NCBI RefSeq assembly: GCF_010015445.1 | Contig: NC_053133.1 | Location: 7,300,309 to 7,364,308 of the forward strand | From: Perca fluviatilis | Taxonomy: Eukaryota; Chordata; Actinopteri; Perciformes; Percidae | DNA length: 64,000 nt | Reading direction: 5' to 3' | Translations under genes and position numbers: made by a program | The notes under the pieces: model-generated | The model's input: the letters and a program-made list of their open reading frames with translations, nothing else | The model's database searches: none | What the model was told of the DNA's origin: nothing | In this document: in pieces, positions 1 through 11,727 of the stretch | How the letters are laid out: every line of letters starts with the position of its first letter | Numbering within the stretch: position 1 is the first letter of the stretch

Positions 1-388
1 GACATGCTACTGCAAACACACAAGATGGGAGAATACTGTATGACAGGCGACCACCTCTCTAAATAAAGTACCATCCTGAATTGTAATTTTGCTGTTATAT
101 TTTCCATACAATTGACAGCTTTGACTCTTTGGGACCACTGGTCTAGGGTGGGTGGGTGGGGCTTAAGCCAGTTCCTTGTAATCATTGTATGTGCTACTAA
201 CACCAGAGCTCTGAGCATATACAATTTGTTTTCTCCCAACCCTCTTAAATGTATGTTTCCTAAAATTAAAAATTCCTCCACGCTTCTTTCGGTGCCTCCT
301 CTAATGTAGAGATGGACGCAGAGATAGTCTCTCTTGTCCATGTCGTCAGGATCGTAGACATAGGTCGTAGCAGATAGCTATCTTCACC

Positions 389-511
389 TTTTTTTAGCGT
401 AAAAGTTAAGTTCACATAGGCTCTTTCTTTTTTTAGCGTAAAAGTTAAGTTCACATAAAATCCACACGATTTTATGTGAACTTAACTTTTACGCTAAAAA
501 AAGAAAGAGCC
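389..511. repeat. Perfect 43-bp inverted repeat with 7-nt loop and an extra direct copy
   Basis: Arms 419-461 and 469-511 are exact reverse complements over 43 bp, separated by the 7-nt loop CCACACG. A third, direct copy of about 28 bp of the left arm core (TTTTTAGCGTAAAAGTTAAG and onward) lies at 391-418. A transcript would form a nearly 100-nt hairpin. No terminal duplication or coding capacity is visible. It could be a foldback element, a small RNA hairpin precursor, or an assembly or replication artefact. Confidence 0.9.
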
Positions 512-760
512 TGCTGTGTATTTAATTCCTTGTTCATATTGTTTATCCATTCTCCCTCATAATTCTGGTTGTCTGACCACAGTATGCTGTAATTAATTTA
601 AGTCTCAAGTTACGCAGCTCAGTCACACACTATGCATGTCAGTTAAGGTAGAAAGGAAAGTGTATAGCTGCATACATACATATACAGCAGAGCAGCCAGT
701 CATAAGTCATTCACTGGGTTAACGCCTCACAATTTAACAGCTGTAGACCTTGAAAATCTT

Positions 761-832
761 TGACCACGACGTGATTTGAACACGCAACCTTCTGATCTGG
801 AGTCAGACGCGCTACCGTTGCGCCACAAGGTC
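761..832 (-). tRNA. tRNA-Trp (CCA), slightly degenerate acceptor stem
   Basis: The 72-nt sequence folds as a cloverleaf with anticodon CCA in the loop CTCCAGA, box A-like GTGGCGCAACGG and a B box with GTTCAAATC. Relative to the canonical vertebrate tRNA-Trp, the acceptor stem has T at position 6 and T at position 68, giving a T-T mismatch (5-68) and a G-T wobble (6-67). A TTTT terminator follows within about 6 nt on the minus strand. It may be functional or a decaying copy. It lies in pard3 intron 1 on the same strand as pard3. Confidence 0.8.
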
Positions 833-960
833 AGGACTATTGGGTACATCTTCCATTTCGAAACTGCAATCAAGTCACCCTGATGCCATAGGGACACTGT
901 GTATATCAAAGCCTGTTATTATTGTCACCTTCTTTGTTACAGACAGAAAGTTCTAGTCAG

Positions 961-1160
961 TGGGTACCTGTGTAGCTCACCTGGTAGAGCGGGCGCCCAC
1001 GTACGTAGGCTCAGGCCTCGACGCAGTGGGTGCGGTTTCGACTCCGACCTGCAGCCCTTTGCTGCATGTCATTCCCCCTCTCTTTCCCCTTTCATGTCTA
1101 AGCTGTCCTATCAAATAAAGGCCTAAAAATGCCCCAATAAATAATAATAATAAAAAAAAA
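961..1160 (+). mobile_element. tRNA-derived SINE, intact, with 16-bp target duplication
   Basis: The head TGTGTAGCTCACCTGGTAGAGCGGG carries the Pol III A box, and GGTTTCGACTCCGAC the B box. The body contains CTGCATGTCATTCCCCCTCT and ends in AAATAAAGGCC followed by an A-rich AATAATAAT tail. The 16-bp sequence AGAAAGTTCTAGTCAG flanks it perfectly at 945-960 and 1161-1176. This is the percomorph-type tRNA SINE, and the perfect duplication marks a recent insertion. Confidence 0.93.
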
Positions 1161-2387
1161 AGAAAGTTCTAGTCAGGTAACAGCACTAAATAATGACCGG
1201 ACTAAATGCTGTGCTGTAAAAATATGTTGTGCAGTGAATGTCACAACTGAAAATTACATATTTCCGTTTTTATTAATATTCCTAATATTGTATTTTTTGA
1301 GTTGTTTTTTGTGCACTTAAGGGAATGCCAATCAAACTGTTGTTGATTTATTTATTTTAAGAATGGCTTTAACTTTTTTTGCAAATACACTCTTCAAATG
1401 TAAAGTTTTGGTTCAGGTAATAGACACAGTCCAATTTGAAATATCTTATCACAATAAACTGCTTTTTTCAAAGACTTTCCAATTGGACAGCAACTCGTGA
1501 ACTTCTGAATAGTTGTCAGGAAAAAAAGACATTGAGGCACAGACAGACAAAGGGGGCAGGGAAAGACTGCTGATGAAAGCCACTTTCCAAAGGATCTCTG
1601 GGGCGAACATCCAACATCCACAAACAGAGACGTCTGAAACTCTGAGCCACAGTTACAGTAAAGTAATGGTTCAGAAATACATGAGATGTAAACAATGGGA
1701 AAAAAAGCTGTCAAAAGAGAAGACAGTCCAGATGTGCGTGTATTTGGAAGGAGTTGGACTCTGTATTTCTGCGTATACTGAGTTTATCTCTTGCCAATCC
1801 TCAAACGGGGCTCTGCTCTCTAACAACTTCCATTTGCTGGTGATAATAAGTGATTGCTTGGACAAGAACTGACAAAGTCAAGTGGAAAGTGGCATTGTGC
1901 GTGTAAGGACTATCATATTTCAATATAAGCCCAGTTAACAGCTCTATTTACATTAATAAGTCTCTGGAGGATCTGGATCTGTCTGTGTGTGTTTTTATGA
2001 TTGCTGGAGGAAGAAACATGCAGGCCACTTAGAAAGGCTCTCTTCTTTTGCAAAGGATAATATTCCACAGAAGAAGCAGCAACATTAAACTTTGTGAAGA
2101 GCTACATTTAACAAGTGCTAATGCAATTTGTCCAGGCGTACTGTAAACCTACAACATCATTAAGGCATGCAGGTTTTTACCACACCATTGTTGTCATAAG
2201 GAATACCACTCCACCTCTGCCCACAGCATAGGCTCTGGTCACAGCTGCATACAATATGAAGTGTAGAATTATCTCAACTGTAAGGAAGTTTTGGCATAAG
2301 GTAACAGCTAATATTTGTTTTTGTTTTAAAGTCCTAGACTTTCGTAAACGTTTCCTAAATGTGAACAATCAAGGCCTTAAACATCAT

Positions 2388-2459
2388 TGACCCCGACGTG
2401 ATTTGAACACGCAACCTTCTGATCTGGAGTCAGACGCGCTACCGTTGCGCCACGAGGTA
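2388..2459 (-). tRNA. tRNA-Trp (CCA) copy with altered first base
   Basis: This sequence is identical to the canonical tRNA-Trp except for position 1, which is T instead of G and breaks the 1-72 pair. The anticodon is CCA. No TTTT follows closely on the minus strand. Its 5' flank is homologous to that of the copy at 761-832. Possibly a pseudogene of a once functional locus. Confidence 0.75.
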
Positions 2460-3584
2460 CAGACAACTTTTGGGCGCAACTTCCATTTCCAAACTGCACT
2501 CAAGTCACCCCGCTAAAGTTGGGGTACTGTGTATTTCAAAGCCTGTTATCATCACCTACTTGGTGACAGAAAGTAAGTTCTATTTATTTTTGTGTTCATT
2601 TGCCGTTGTACATCGTAAACAGGTACTATGTTTTTGTCTCATATCAGCACTCCACCTTCCCACTGAGTGAGGGAGGAGTTTGCTCCGTAGCTGGGGAAAT
2701 GCTCATTGACCCTGGACAGGAAACAGGCAACACATAGGAAAAGCACTTTTACCTCATCGTTACTTCTCAACATTAAATGGGAAACATCCGCGTAGGTTAA
2801 AAGAGAAAGAGAAAAGTAAAAGTGAGGTGAAAAAGGCAGGCAGGAAAGGGGGAGGACACCAAGGAGTGAAAGTGAGACAGAGAGAAAGGAAAGAGATCAA
2901 GGACAAAGGATGTTTAATAGTTTAAATGAACAGATTAAATAGCAAGAGAGGGAAAGAGAGTAAGTGCAGCGGATCACCTTGCAACAGAATGGGGTCATAT
3001 TTGATTTTACATTATGCAAGTTGCAATATGTTTAAATAAGGACGTGGGGAATTCAAACCTCTCAAACAGATACAGGTGAAGAGTTAAACAACAAAAAACT
3101 GTCTCACTATCTTGTACATACCCGTCAGTACACTAATCCAAACATGCACTGAAGGTAATTTGGTAAAATTAACAAACCTTTGTTAAAGAATACACTCTGC
3201 AGAGCAAACACCTAAGGTTAACTCTTCTAAACTATGCAAAGCTGCCCTCTATAAAAGCTTTCAGAGATTTCCTCCAGCACATACACACTTACAGCTAAAA
3301 CATCTAGGAAGGTGAAAATCCCACTTCAGGACACGTTTTAAAATGTAATTTAAGTTTGGCCAAAAGCAAATTTGACTCCTAGATTTCAGCCAAATGAATG
3401 TCTCACTATCAAACAAACATAAGACGGATGGCGACCTGAAACTCCACTGAAAGAGAGAATGACACAAACTAGCTGAGGTTACAATCAAATTGGCAGAGGT
3501 AAGAAAAAAAAAAGTGCTGTGATGCAGCAGTAGAATATGGGCTGTACGTTCAAATCATGTCGAGGTGAGTGCAATGGAGCAAAG

Positions 3585-3695
3585 CCTTCAAAAAAAAAGC
3601 CCCACACCCGGGTTTTAAAACCCCCCCCCTCTTCTTTTTTTTTCCCCAAACCCCCCTCTCAAAAAAATAAAAAAAAACCCCCCCCCCCCCCTACC
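3585..3695. other. Homopolymer-rich block
   Basis: Runs of A, C, T and again A and C (up to 13 C) follow each other, including AAAAGCCCCACACCCGGG and CCCCCCCTCTTC. It is preceded at 3545-3570 by a sequence like a tRNA-Trp T arm (TTCAAATCATGTCGAGGTGA). A similar block is at 8138-8210. This may be low-complexity DNA or a base-calling or assembly problem. Confidence 0.6.
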
Positions 3696-3993
3696 TTCCC
3701 AACATGGCCTCTTCTCTGCTTCCTGAGGTGTCACTATCATTTGTAATGTAGTTCTGTAATGGCTGCGCTGATGGAATAATCACCTATCAGCACCTCCATT
3801 AACACGCAGCCAAGTGCCAATGGGGTTTGTTCTAAAATGTGAAAGACAGCCAAATGATCTATCATGCAAACACAGATAAAAGCATGACGTTATCTCGAAG
3901 ATTTAGTTTAAGACCCAGAACATAAATTCCACCACATTTAACCATGTTTCTCTGGGTTTTTGTCCAGGGTTAATGTGCTGCCTAATGTGCCAG

Positions 3994-4450
3994 TAGGGAT
4001 GGGTCTCGAGACCTGGTTCTATTAAGGACCCGGTTCCAAATTTCTCACAACCTGAAAATCAATAAGGTCCGAGCTTATCGATACTGCGATCGAGACCAGC
4101 GGATCATATAACATAATGTCTGAAAATAGATGCCTGCGCATACCGGAAAAATTATTTACGAGCACATTGTGTGTGTAAAGACCGTAGGTAAAGACTAGCA
4201 TCCCCACCGCAAATCATAGTCGGACTGGCTACCGAGAGCACCGCTCTGTGGGCCGCTCAATCAGCTCGGAACAGCGGAACAGTCACAGACTCAGTTTTTG
4301 CAATAAAAGCAAAAATAGTTCTGTTGAGATTATGAATTTGTTGCCTCGTCTTTCCACCAAATAATAGAAAAGTAGCGATAAAGACCCTGATCATTAAGCA
4401 GTCTCGAAAATGGTATCAATATCAATAAAAATGAACGATCCCCATCCCTA
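3994..4450. mobile_element. Short hAT-type non-autonomous element, 457 bp
   Basis: The ends TAGGGATGGG and CCCATCCCTA are inverted, and the flanking octamers TGTGCCAG (3986-3993) and TGTGGCAG (4451-4458) match 7 of 8, the size expected for hAT transposition. The body has no coding capacity. Confidence 0.85.
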
Positions 4451-5218
4451 TGTGGCAGGATGCCATCGTGAAGTGCATAATTGTGTATTTATTTAGCTTG
4501 AGCATTTAATCTGTAGAGTATCACAGAGCCATGGTAAAATATTCACTATTCTCCTATAGTGCTGACTACTGTGGTATGATAATGAATAGGCTTGGCAAAT
4601 ATTAAGCAGTGCTTTTTAATCTTTAATTAATCGAGACAAAGGTTTGCTGAGCACTCCTTAAGCACTTTTTCACATTACTCTACATGTTTGCACCTTGACA
4701 ATGCCCAGCATACAGTCTTACACTGTTAGCCTCTCAGAAGCTCCACTGAAACAGCTAGAGGGCCCTATAAAAATGTATTATGATCACAGCCCATGTACCA
4801 TGTAGATTAGTATTCAGCAAATGATTCACAGATGGCTGGACAGATTGGATTTGTGCTATCCAAGCAAACATCTCATAATTCTGATGTAGTTAATGATGTA
4901 ATTCTGACATACGGATCTCTCGGAAATCTGGGTGGAGATGAGAGCCAATGTGACACAGCGAATTAATTCAATCTACTTTTACTTCAGCCTTGGTTGGAGT
5001 GCCTCTTGAGTGCAACTTGACAAGCATGCATCATCAAGTCTGCTCAGAATTTTTTAAGATCATTAAGAATTATGGGATAACCATCTCAGAGTTATGACAA
5101 CTTTTTCAGAATCATGTAAAACTATTTTAATAATAATTTAAAAAAAAACTTGCATAATCACTGCAATCTGATTCTATATCTGGGTGTGTCAACTCTTAAG
5201 AGCAGCGTAAGGAAGGAA

Positions 5219-5660
5219 GTAGTCTATAGCGACGACGTTCTACCTCCGAGATTGTTCAGGGGCCGACGGAAATTCCGACGAATGTCCCTCTTGTTTGGGC
5301 AGATGTCCATCACCTTCCTCTTTCTTTGTGTTGGCATTTAAACTCTGGTGGATTTATGAGGACTGGTCTGCAGGGTAAATCCAGACAGCTAGCTAGACTC
5401 TGTCCAATCGGAGTTTTTACTTGCACGACTAAAACTACTTTTGAACTTACACGTTCCACCAAAACAAGTTCCTTCCCGAGGCTATTTTGCAGCGGCACCG
5501 TAGCTCCTGCCAGCGCTTAGCACCGCCCAAGACGATTGTGATTGGTTTAAAGAAATGCCAATAAACCAGAGCACGTTTTTCTCCCATCCCGTTATGCTGT
5601 GTGGACTAGCCAGACCCTCCTCCGCAACGCTGTGGAGGAAGGTCTGGCAATGCGAGACTA
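5219..5660 (+). mobile_element. hAT-like miniature element, family X copy 1 (442 bp)
   Basis: The element runs from GTAGTCTATAGCGACGACG to TGCGAGACTA, flanked by GGAAGGAA (5211-5218) and GGAAGAAA (5661-5668), 7 of 8 matching. Internal blocks such as CAGGGTAAATCCAGACAGCT and GTGTGGACTAGCCAGACCCT recur in the copies at 20756-21219 and 21721-22124. It is noncoding. Confidence 0.85.
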
Positions 5661-6166
5661 GGAAGAAAGACACATGGCCACTTAGCCACCCGGCTGCTTT
5701 TCTGTTCACTGTCTTGAAGCTTGGCAGCAGAAACAGCATTTAGAGCCAAAGGTTGTCGGAGACGCCTGGCTCACACATACTGTCAACAGCATGTTCCAGT
5801 TTGCAGATGTGAGGTTGTTTACATAGTGTCACTGAAATAGACTTACTATATTAATGTCACTATTCTGGATTAATTGGTATCAATGTGACTAAATGCTGGA
5901 ATAGAGCATTATTAAAGCCAGATCATGAAGTCTAAGATTATTCAAATTGAGTGAGAACACTGATCCCCCGTCCCCTCTGCACAGACAGAAAAGTGGAGGT
6001 ATAATTTTGTCTTCGGCATGCAAGAACAGCAACACACTTTGCTGTCAACACCAAGGGACAAGTCTCCGTTTTAGAACTGCATAAAATAAACCCATAAATC
6101 ACTGTCACAGAGTCTGTTTATCATCCAAGAAAACACTTGGTTTTTGGAAATAATTCCAGTCACCGT

Positions 6167-6458
6167 TAGGCATGGGCCGGTAACCGGTTTCAAGGTATAC
6201 CAAGGTTTGAAAAAGTCACGGTTTCAAAACCACCGTTCCTAAGGTATAACCATTTTTTTTTATGAATCTCCAATGCAGTTTAGAAATCCCTTTCCTGTTT
6301 CAAAATAAAATACATTGTGTTCAATGGAAAAAAAAGTTTGCTGACATTTCAAAAATAATACATTTATAGCTGTCATTGCAATACCGTAATACCGTGAAAC
6401 CGTGATATTTTTGCTGAAGGTTATCATACCGTCAGAATCTCATATCGGCCCATGCCTA
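6167..6458. mobile_element. Short hAT-type element, 292 bp
   Basis: Terminal inverted repeats TAGGCATGGGCCGGTA and CGGCCCATGCCTA are flanked by GTCACCGT (6159-6166) and GTCACCAT (6459-6466), 7 of 8 matching. The body contains a repeated ACCGT motif and no ORF. Confidence 0.87.
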
Positions 6459-6871
6459 GTCACCATCAATCCACTTGGATAAAAAGATTTCCCAGTGTTA
6501 AGTGTCAAAAAGAGGAAAATCCCTGACCTCAAAAAACAGAATGGGTCTTCCTTGTGTTTAAACCTTGTAATTCTGATGTTCCCATGTTGTCCTTCTATTG
6601 GCAACCGAGTCTTCCAAACATAATAACATTATATTTAACTTTCAGGGTACCCACCCACAACTAATGAAGTGCCTGTGAAGAGAGAAGTGGTGCCATTCAA
6701 GTTGTGCACTAAAAAGGGGGTTTGCATGTGAAATGTTCACAAAGCAAAGAAATACTGTGCTCATGTGGGTTTCATCATCTGTCCACAGGAGCACCAGCTG
6801 GGAAATATTAAGTTTAGGAAGTATGTCATGTCTCAAGGCTACGACCATTATGCCACTGCTCCTTCTAGTCT

Positions 6872-6935
<64 letters not shown>
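6872..6935. repeat. (TAC)n microsatellite
   Basis: About 21 uninterrupted trinucleotide repeats. Open frames across it (poly-Leu, poly-Thr) are artefacts of the repeat. Confidence 0.98.
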
Positions 6936-6936
<1 letters not shown>

Positions 6937-6999
6937 TCTCCTGTCTGCTAATGGACTAACCACGCAACCTTTAAAGACTTGAAATGTATTGCACCACGT

Positions 7000-9520
7000 T
7001 ATTCTCATGTCTCAACATGACCCACCATAATGCTCTAGTGCTTTGTATTTATCTCCTAACATCTTTCAAAATGTCTCTGATGTGTTCTGAAGATTACATT
7101 TGAAAAGTATTATAAAATAATGAGTAAATTGGTGGGTGTAAATGTAATGTAATAAAAGCTTCATGCATGATCGTGCATGCCATCACCTCTCAATAGATGG
7201 CCTTCTAAACAGTGAGCCGTAAGAAAAAAAGACCTATAGAGTAGGCCTATATGAGGAATGAAAAAGGAGGCTAGCTAGCGGTATAGAGAAGATAAAGAAA
7301 ACAAGAAATACAAGAAGGAAAGAGAGTAGAAAACAAAATACAGGAAATGAGGGGGAGGGTATAAAAGCATGATAGAAGAAAAGAAAGGGGTGGGGATAAA
7401 AAGGGGGAAGACAACAAAAGGAGGTGAAGAGAGGGGAAGGAGGTTGAGAGAGAATAAGAAATATGTTGAGAGAAAGCACTGCAGGCTGTGCTGCAAGGTT
7501 AAATCTAATGAGTGTTTATCGAGGAGTGAATTAGGGACACAATTACACCAGGGAGAGTAGAGGTTTTCACACACATCCATGAGCATACACACACACACAC
7601 ACACACTCGAGGTAATTTCAGAACCTGCTGATGCTTCAAACAAGACAGTAACGTAAAGCAACCTCAAAACATCTCATTGTCTTTGCCTGTGCATGAAGAC
7701 AGGGTGCCGCTTAGCAGGGAAAAAAACCTGCAGGGTCGATTCAAACCAGCTAAGAGCTACAAATGTGAAGAACATGGACACTTCCATAATGACCAAGCGA
7801 GGATTTACCTTTTATAGCACTATTCTCCAAGGTGACAGCTGTGTTGTTACTGCACTCTATTGTATTCCATATTCCTCTTGTTTTGCTTTGTCTCCTTGTC
7901 TCTATCATGTGCCATGACCCGACACAAACACACAGGCACCCCACTGAGGGACCCACCAGCTAACCACTGTGCCAACGTTGCTGTGGTTCAGTCTGAGATG
8001 CAAGGTGATGTAAGTGGCATTGAATCGGTTTGACTGCCTACAACCCGCTTGCTGCTCCATGGCCCCTCCTCCCCCTCCGCCCAGTACTTTCACCGAGGCT
8101 GTTCTCATTCAAGTCATGAAAAGAGCAATAAATCTTTTTTTAAAACCCCAAAGGGGAAGGTGTGTGGGGAAAAAAAAGAATTTTTTTTTTTTTTAAAACT
8201 TTGTTTCCCCTTGACTTCAGGGTCCATGTGCATCTTCGGGTGGTGGTGGTGGTAGGTGTAAGAGTGCAGAGCTGGAAATTGTGAAGTCCGTGCAGTCTGT
8301 TTGTAAAGATGAAGGGGTGCAGACCCACTGTAAACAGTGGTAGGGTGATCCACTGATGATCTACTTTAAAGCAGACAGTGTTCAAGTGGGCTTGTGTGCG
8401 TTTACCTCTGAGCTAGAATGTCCTGCCAGACACAAACCAAAGCAATCGATTCCTGGCCAATGCAGAAACCAAACATCTCCCTTTTGGAGAACCTGTTTTT
8501 ATTCCAAAGGACAAAAAAAAATTGCTTGTCATACTATTTTAATCCAAAGTTTTGGACGAAGCAAGGCCCTGTGTTGGCAAGTAATTCATTTCTAAGGAAG
8601 ACCTAAAATTTGGGCCTGGATTAACTGAGAACTCACAGGGCAGGTTGTTTTTCTTGGGAATACTGTGGGCAACTGACTGCAAGGTGATGAAAGTTTAAGT
8701 GGCTGGGGGCATTCTGTCATTTGCAAAAAGGAAAAGCATGGTTGCTGGGGAAGTCTGTTTGGTTGATATACGCTGATAGTAAGAAACCGGCTCAACCAGA
8801 TCCTTCACCTAAACCTGCCAGCACGTACACCACACCAACACACTCTCTCTAGGCTGCCAAAAAAAACAAAAAAAAAACACAATTTGTACATTCAAACACC
8901 TCAGAGGTCTTGTTCTGTCAGATGTCGATCACTCAGACCACATTGGGAGGTGGATTAGGCCACATCTGGCCACATTCACATAGCAGTGTGTCCGCGCAAG
9001 TGTCCTGGGCCACATTAAGGACCGCTCAGCTGTGAACGGAACTATGAACCCATTTCAAGTATTTCTCATGTCACAGAAACCACTGAGAGTGAATCCTGTG
9101 TTTTGGATGTTATTATCATACTCAGTCATGTGTCAGCGTTTTTTATCCAGTGCTGCCTGCTCTTATATCCCCTGGCTGTCTGGAGCTCTGTGCCCCATGG
9201 CTGCCTGGAAAAGGCAGCTAATGGTATACAATAACTTTATTTTTTGTTTCATAAAATGTCCCTGAATTCACGAATATGTAGGAAATTACCACATACATTC
9301 CAGCTCTTACGTCGAAACAGCTGCTGCTGCTATTTAGTAGTCTTCCAATGGCAGACCTATCTCCACAGCGCTGTGTCGGTGCTGGAGTAACTATTTAGAA
9401 GCAGAAGTAGTTATTTTGTTTTTTTAAAAGCTTTTATTATGAAACAGCAATATTAGGGAATGCTGGGTCTTCATCAGCAGTAACTTAATACGACTCCTAT
9501 AAGCAAAAATTAAATGTAAA
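7000..9520. other. pard3 intron stretch, no gene seen
   Basis: The stretch contains purine-rich sequence (7260-7560), a short CA tract (7588-7606) and a homopolymer-rich block (8138-8210). I see no coding exon or defined mobile element. Confidence 0.6.
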
Positions 9521-9816
9521 ATAAAGTAGATAGTAGGGGTGGAGCCGAACCCGAATACGGTATTCGGAAAGGCACAAATAACGTGGTTTTTACGAATACT
9601 TATTTCGAACAAATACTTTAAAAAATATTTGTATTCGGGAACAAGAAAAACGTTATATCAAAAAGCTGCGTTTCCTCATGAGACCGCAGTGCATGCCCGG
9701 ATGAATGAGTGAGTGAGTGACGTTCAGGAGTCGGGGGAGGGGAAAAGAGTAAAAGAGGTGACTGACACAGGCTGCTCCACACAGCAACAGAGAGGGCTCG
9801 GCCAAAGTCCTTTTAA

Positions 9817-11062
9817 AGGAGCATTGTGTAAGTTCTGAAATTTCTAACTGTTACTGACACCAGTGGCCGTTAGAGGAACTGCAGCCAGTCTCATGCTCGT
9901 TCTCGGTGCGCACGCTCGTACGAGAACAAACAACACAGGACTTTCACGCCGGAGACCGGGGATCGCGCCCCGCGTGTGGCAGTACCTTTGTCGGCGTGTC
10001 CCACGTTTGACGGTTCCTTACCCCGTTCTTTTTTTTACCTAACCCCAACCGTCTCGTTATTGTGGCGTTTCATTTCCCGTGTCCTGCGAGTAGCGGCCCG
10101 TGCCGTTGTTTTGGCCGGCGTGTGGCGCCTCATTTCCCCGATCGCGAGTAGCGGCCCATGCCGCTTTTGTTCCGGCGTGTGGCGCCTCATTTCCCCGATC
10201 GTGAGTAGCGGCCCATGCCGTTGTTTTGGCCGGCGTGTGGCGCCTCATTTCCCCGATCGTGAGTGGCGGCCCATGCCGTTGTTTTGGCCGGCGTGTGGCG
10301 CCTCATTTCCCCGATCGCAAGTGGCGGCCCATGCCGTTGTTTTTTGGCCGGCGGGGGCCTCATTTCCGATCGCGAGTGGCGCGGCCCATGCCGTTGTTTT
10401 GGCCGGCGTGTGGCGCCATTTCCCGATCACGAGTGGCGGTCCATGCCGTTGTTTTGGCCAGCGTGGGGCGCTCTCATTTCCCGATCGCGAGTAGCGCCCA
10501 TGCCGTTGTTTTGGCCGGCGTGTGGCCCTCATTTCCCGATAGCGAGTAGCGGCCCATGCCGCGTTTTGTCGGCCTTTTCGGGCCACCTCGCCGTCCTTTT
10601 TCCGGCGCCTCCGGCGTCTTCTTTCCGGGCCTCCCGGCTTACGGAGGCTTTATCTTCGCCTCGGCGGCCTTTTCCCCAAGAAAATTTTTTCTTTAAACTA
10701 CGAGGAGTTCCTGTGGGTGTGTGGATTGTGCTGGAGGCTGGTCGCTTCTTTCTGTCCGAGAGTCCATTTGAAACACTAGCTACTGCTAGCGATTGCCGCT
10801 GTTTACTAATGGCTGCCGTACGGATGTAAGCCTAAGCAGAGCCCAAGTAGACGAGAACGCGCATGACGTCACATTTTGTGAATTTTCGCGCCAATTCGGA
10901 CCCGACTCCTCCACACACAATTGAGCCTACAGGCTGATAGAGGCAACCGTGGTGGACAGTCAAGGTGTCATTCTTTCTATTACATTATGGTTGGCTCATA
11001 AATGTACAAATGAAAACTCTATCTTAAAGATTTTTTTAAGTAAAAACCTACATATAGCCCCT
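9817..11062. mobile_element. TTAA-flanked non-autonomous element nested in the hAT
   Basis: TTAA occurs at 9813-9816 and 11063-11066. The inner termini are AGGAGCATTGTGTAAG and, inverted, AGGGGCTATATGTAGG, consistent with a piggyBac-type miniature element. Its centre holds a GC-rich 58-bp minisatellite. Part of the left arm (ACACAGGACTTTCACG and GCGTGTGGC) is shared with the repeat at 29.5 kb. Confidence 0.8.
10085..10565. repeat. GC-rich minisatellite, unit about 58 bp, 8-9 copies
   Basis: The unit begins GCGGCCCATGCCGTTGTTTT and continues with GGCCGGCGTGTGGCGCCTCA and TTTCCCCGATCG. Unit starts at 10208 and 10266 give the 58-bp period. Units on the right have small deletions. Long open frames across it on both strands are a consequence of the G+C-rich repeat. 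Confidence 0.88.
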
Positions 11063-11166
11063 TTAAATAAACCTAAATAGACCTTCTAAATAGTCTCTGG
11101 CTCGGCTGAGCGAAAAAACACTTAACTGCATCACTATTTTTGTTGAATAGATTTTTTATACCTTAA

Positions 11167-11532
11167 AAAGGTATAGTGGAGGATTTTCCCGAATTTTAGA
11201 AAAGATCCGCCCTCTCCACTTTTTGAAAAAATGCACATGCACAACACTCTACCTGCTTTTAGTGCACGTCAGTGTGTGAAACATTCTCCCAAAAACACTC
11301 CGGTCTTGTTTCTTTCTTCAGAGGCCTTTCTCTTCTTGTCATACCTTTCGTAGACACTCGTAGCTCACCACACATATACACCTGAAAGTATTCATGCGCA
11401 GAAAGCGAAAACTACCCTAGGGACGAGCACGTACGACGGCCTTACGTAAACATAGCGCCAGAATGATTGACAACTAGGAGGACCAATAGTCTTGATGATC
11501 CACCCGGAAAAAGAAAATCCTCCACAATACCT
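11167..11532. mobile_element. TTAA-flanked miniature element, 366 bp, nested in the hAT
   Basis: TTAA occurs at 11163-11166 and 11533-11536. The arms GGTATAGTGGAGGATTTTC and, inverted, GGTATTGTGGAGGATTTTC match over about 18 of 19 bp. It is noncoding. Confidence 0.85.
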
Positions 11533-11727
11533 TTAACTGGGTTCTGGAGACAGTTTATAACTTTCGGGAAGCGGAGTTTGATCGGGAGATTATTCCATTA
11601 CGCTGCATTATTGACGTCTGCAGTCGGGTGCTCTCATGTTCGCTCTGTTTACATAGCTCTTTTAGCTCGGTCATTTTAACCTTAGCATAGCTTCCTGTCA
11701 CTCTTTAACTTAGCTGAAACTCCCCAC

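Noticed and set aside
7234..7667. Minus-strand Ser/Phe/Leu-rich frames that could pass for a membrane protein
   Set aside because: They derive from a purine-rich simple stretch on the plus strand; no conserved motif or splice signal.
8014..8385. Several overlapping 60-80 codon frames
   Set aside because: They cross a homopolymer-rich block of doubtful sequence quality and have no recognisable domain.
9976..10829. Open frames of 107-188 codons on both strands (Arg/Pro/Ala-rich)
   Set aside because: They lie within the 58-bp GC-rich tandem array, where stops are rare by composition; the peptide repeats follow the DNA unit, with no domain and no splice context.
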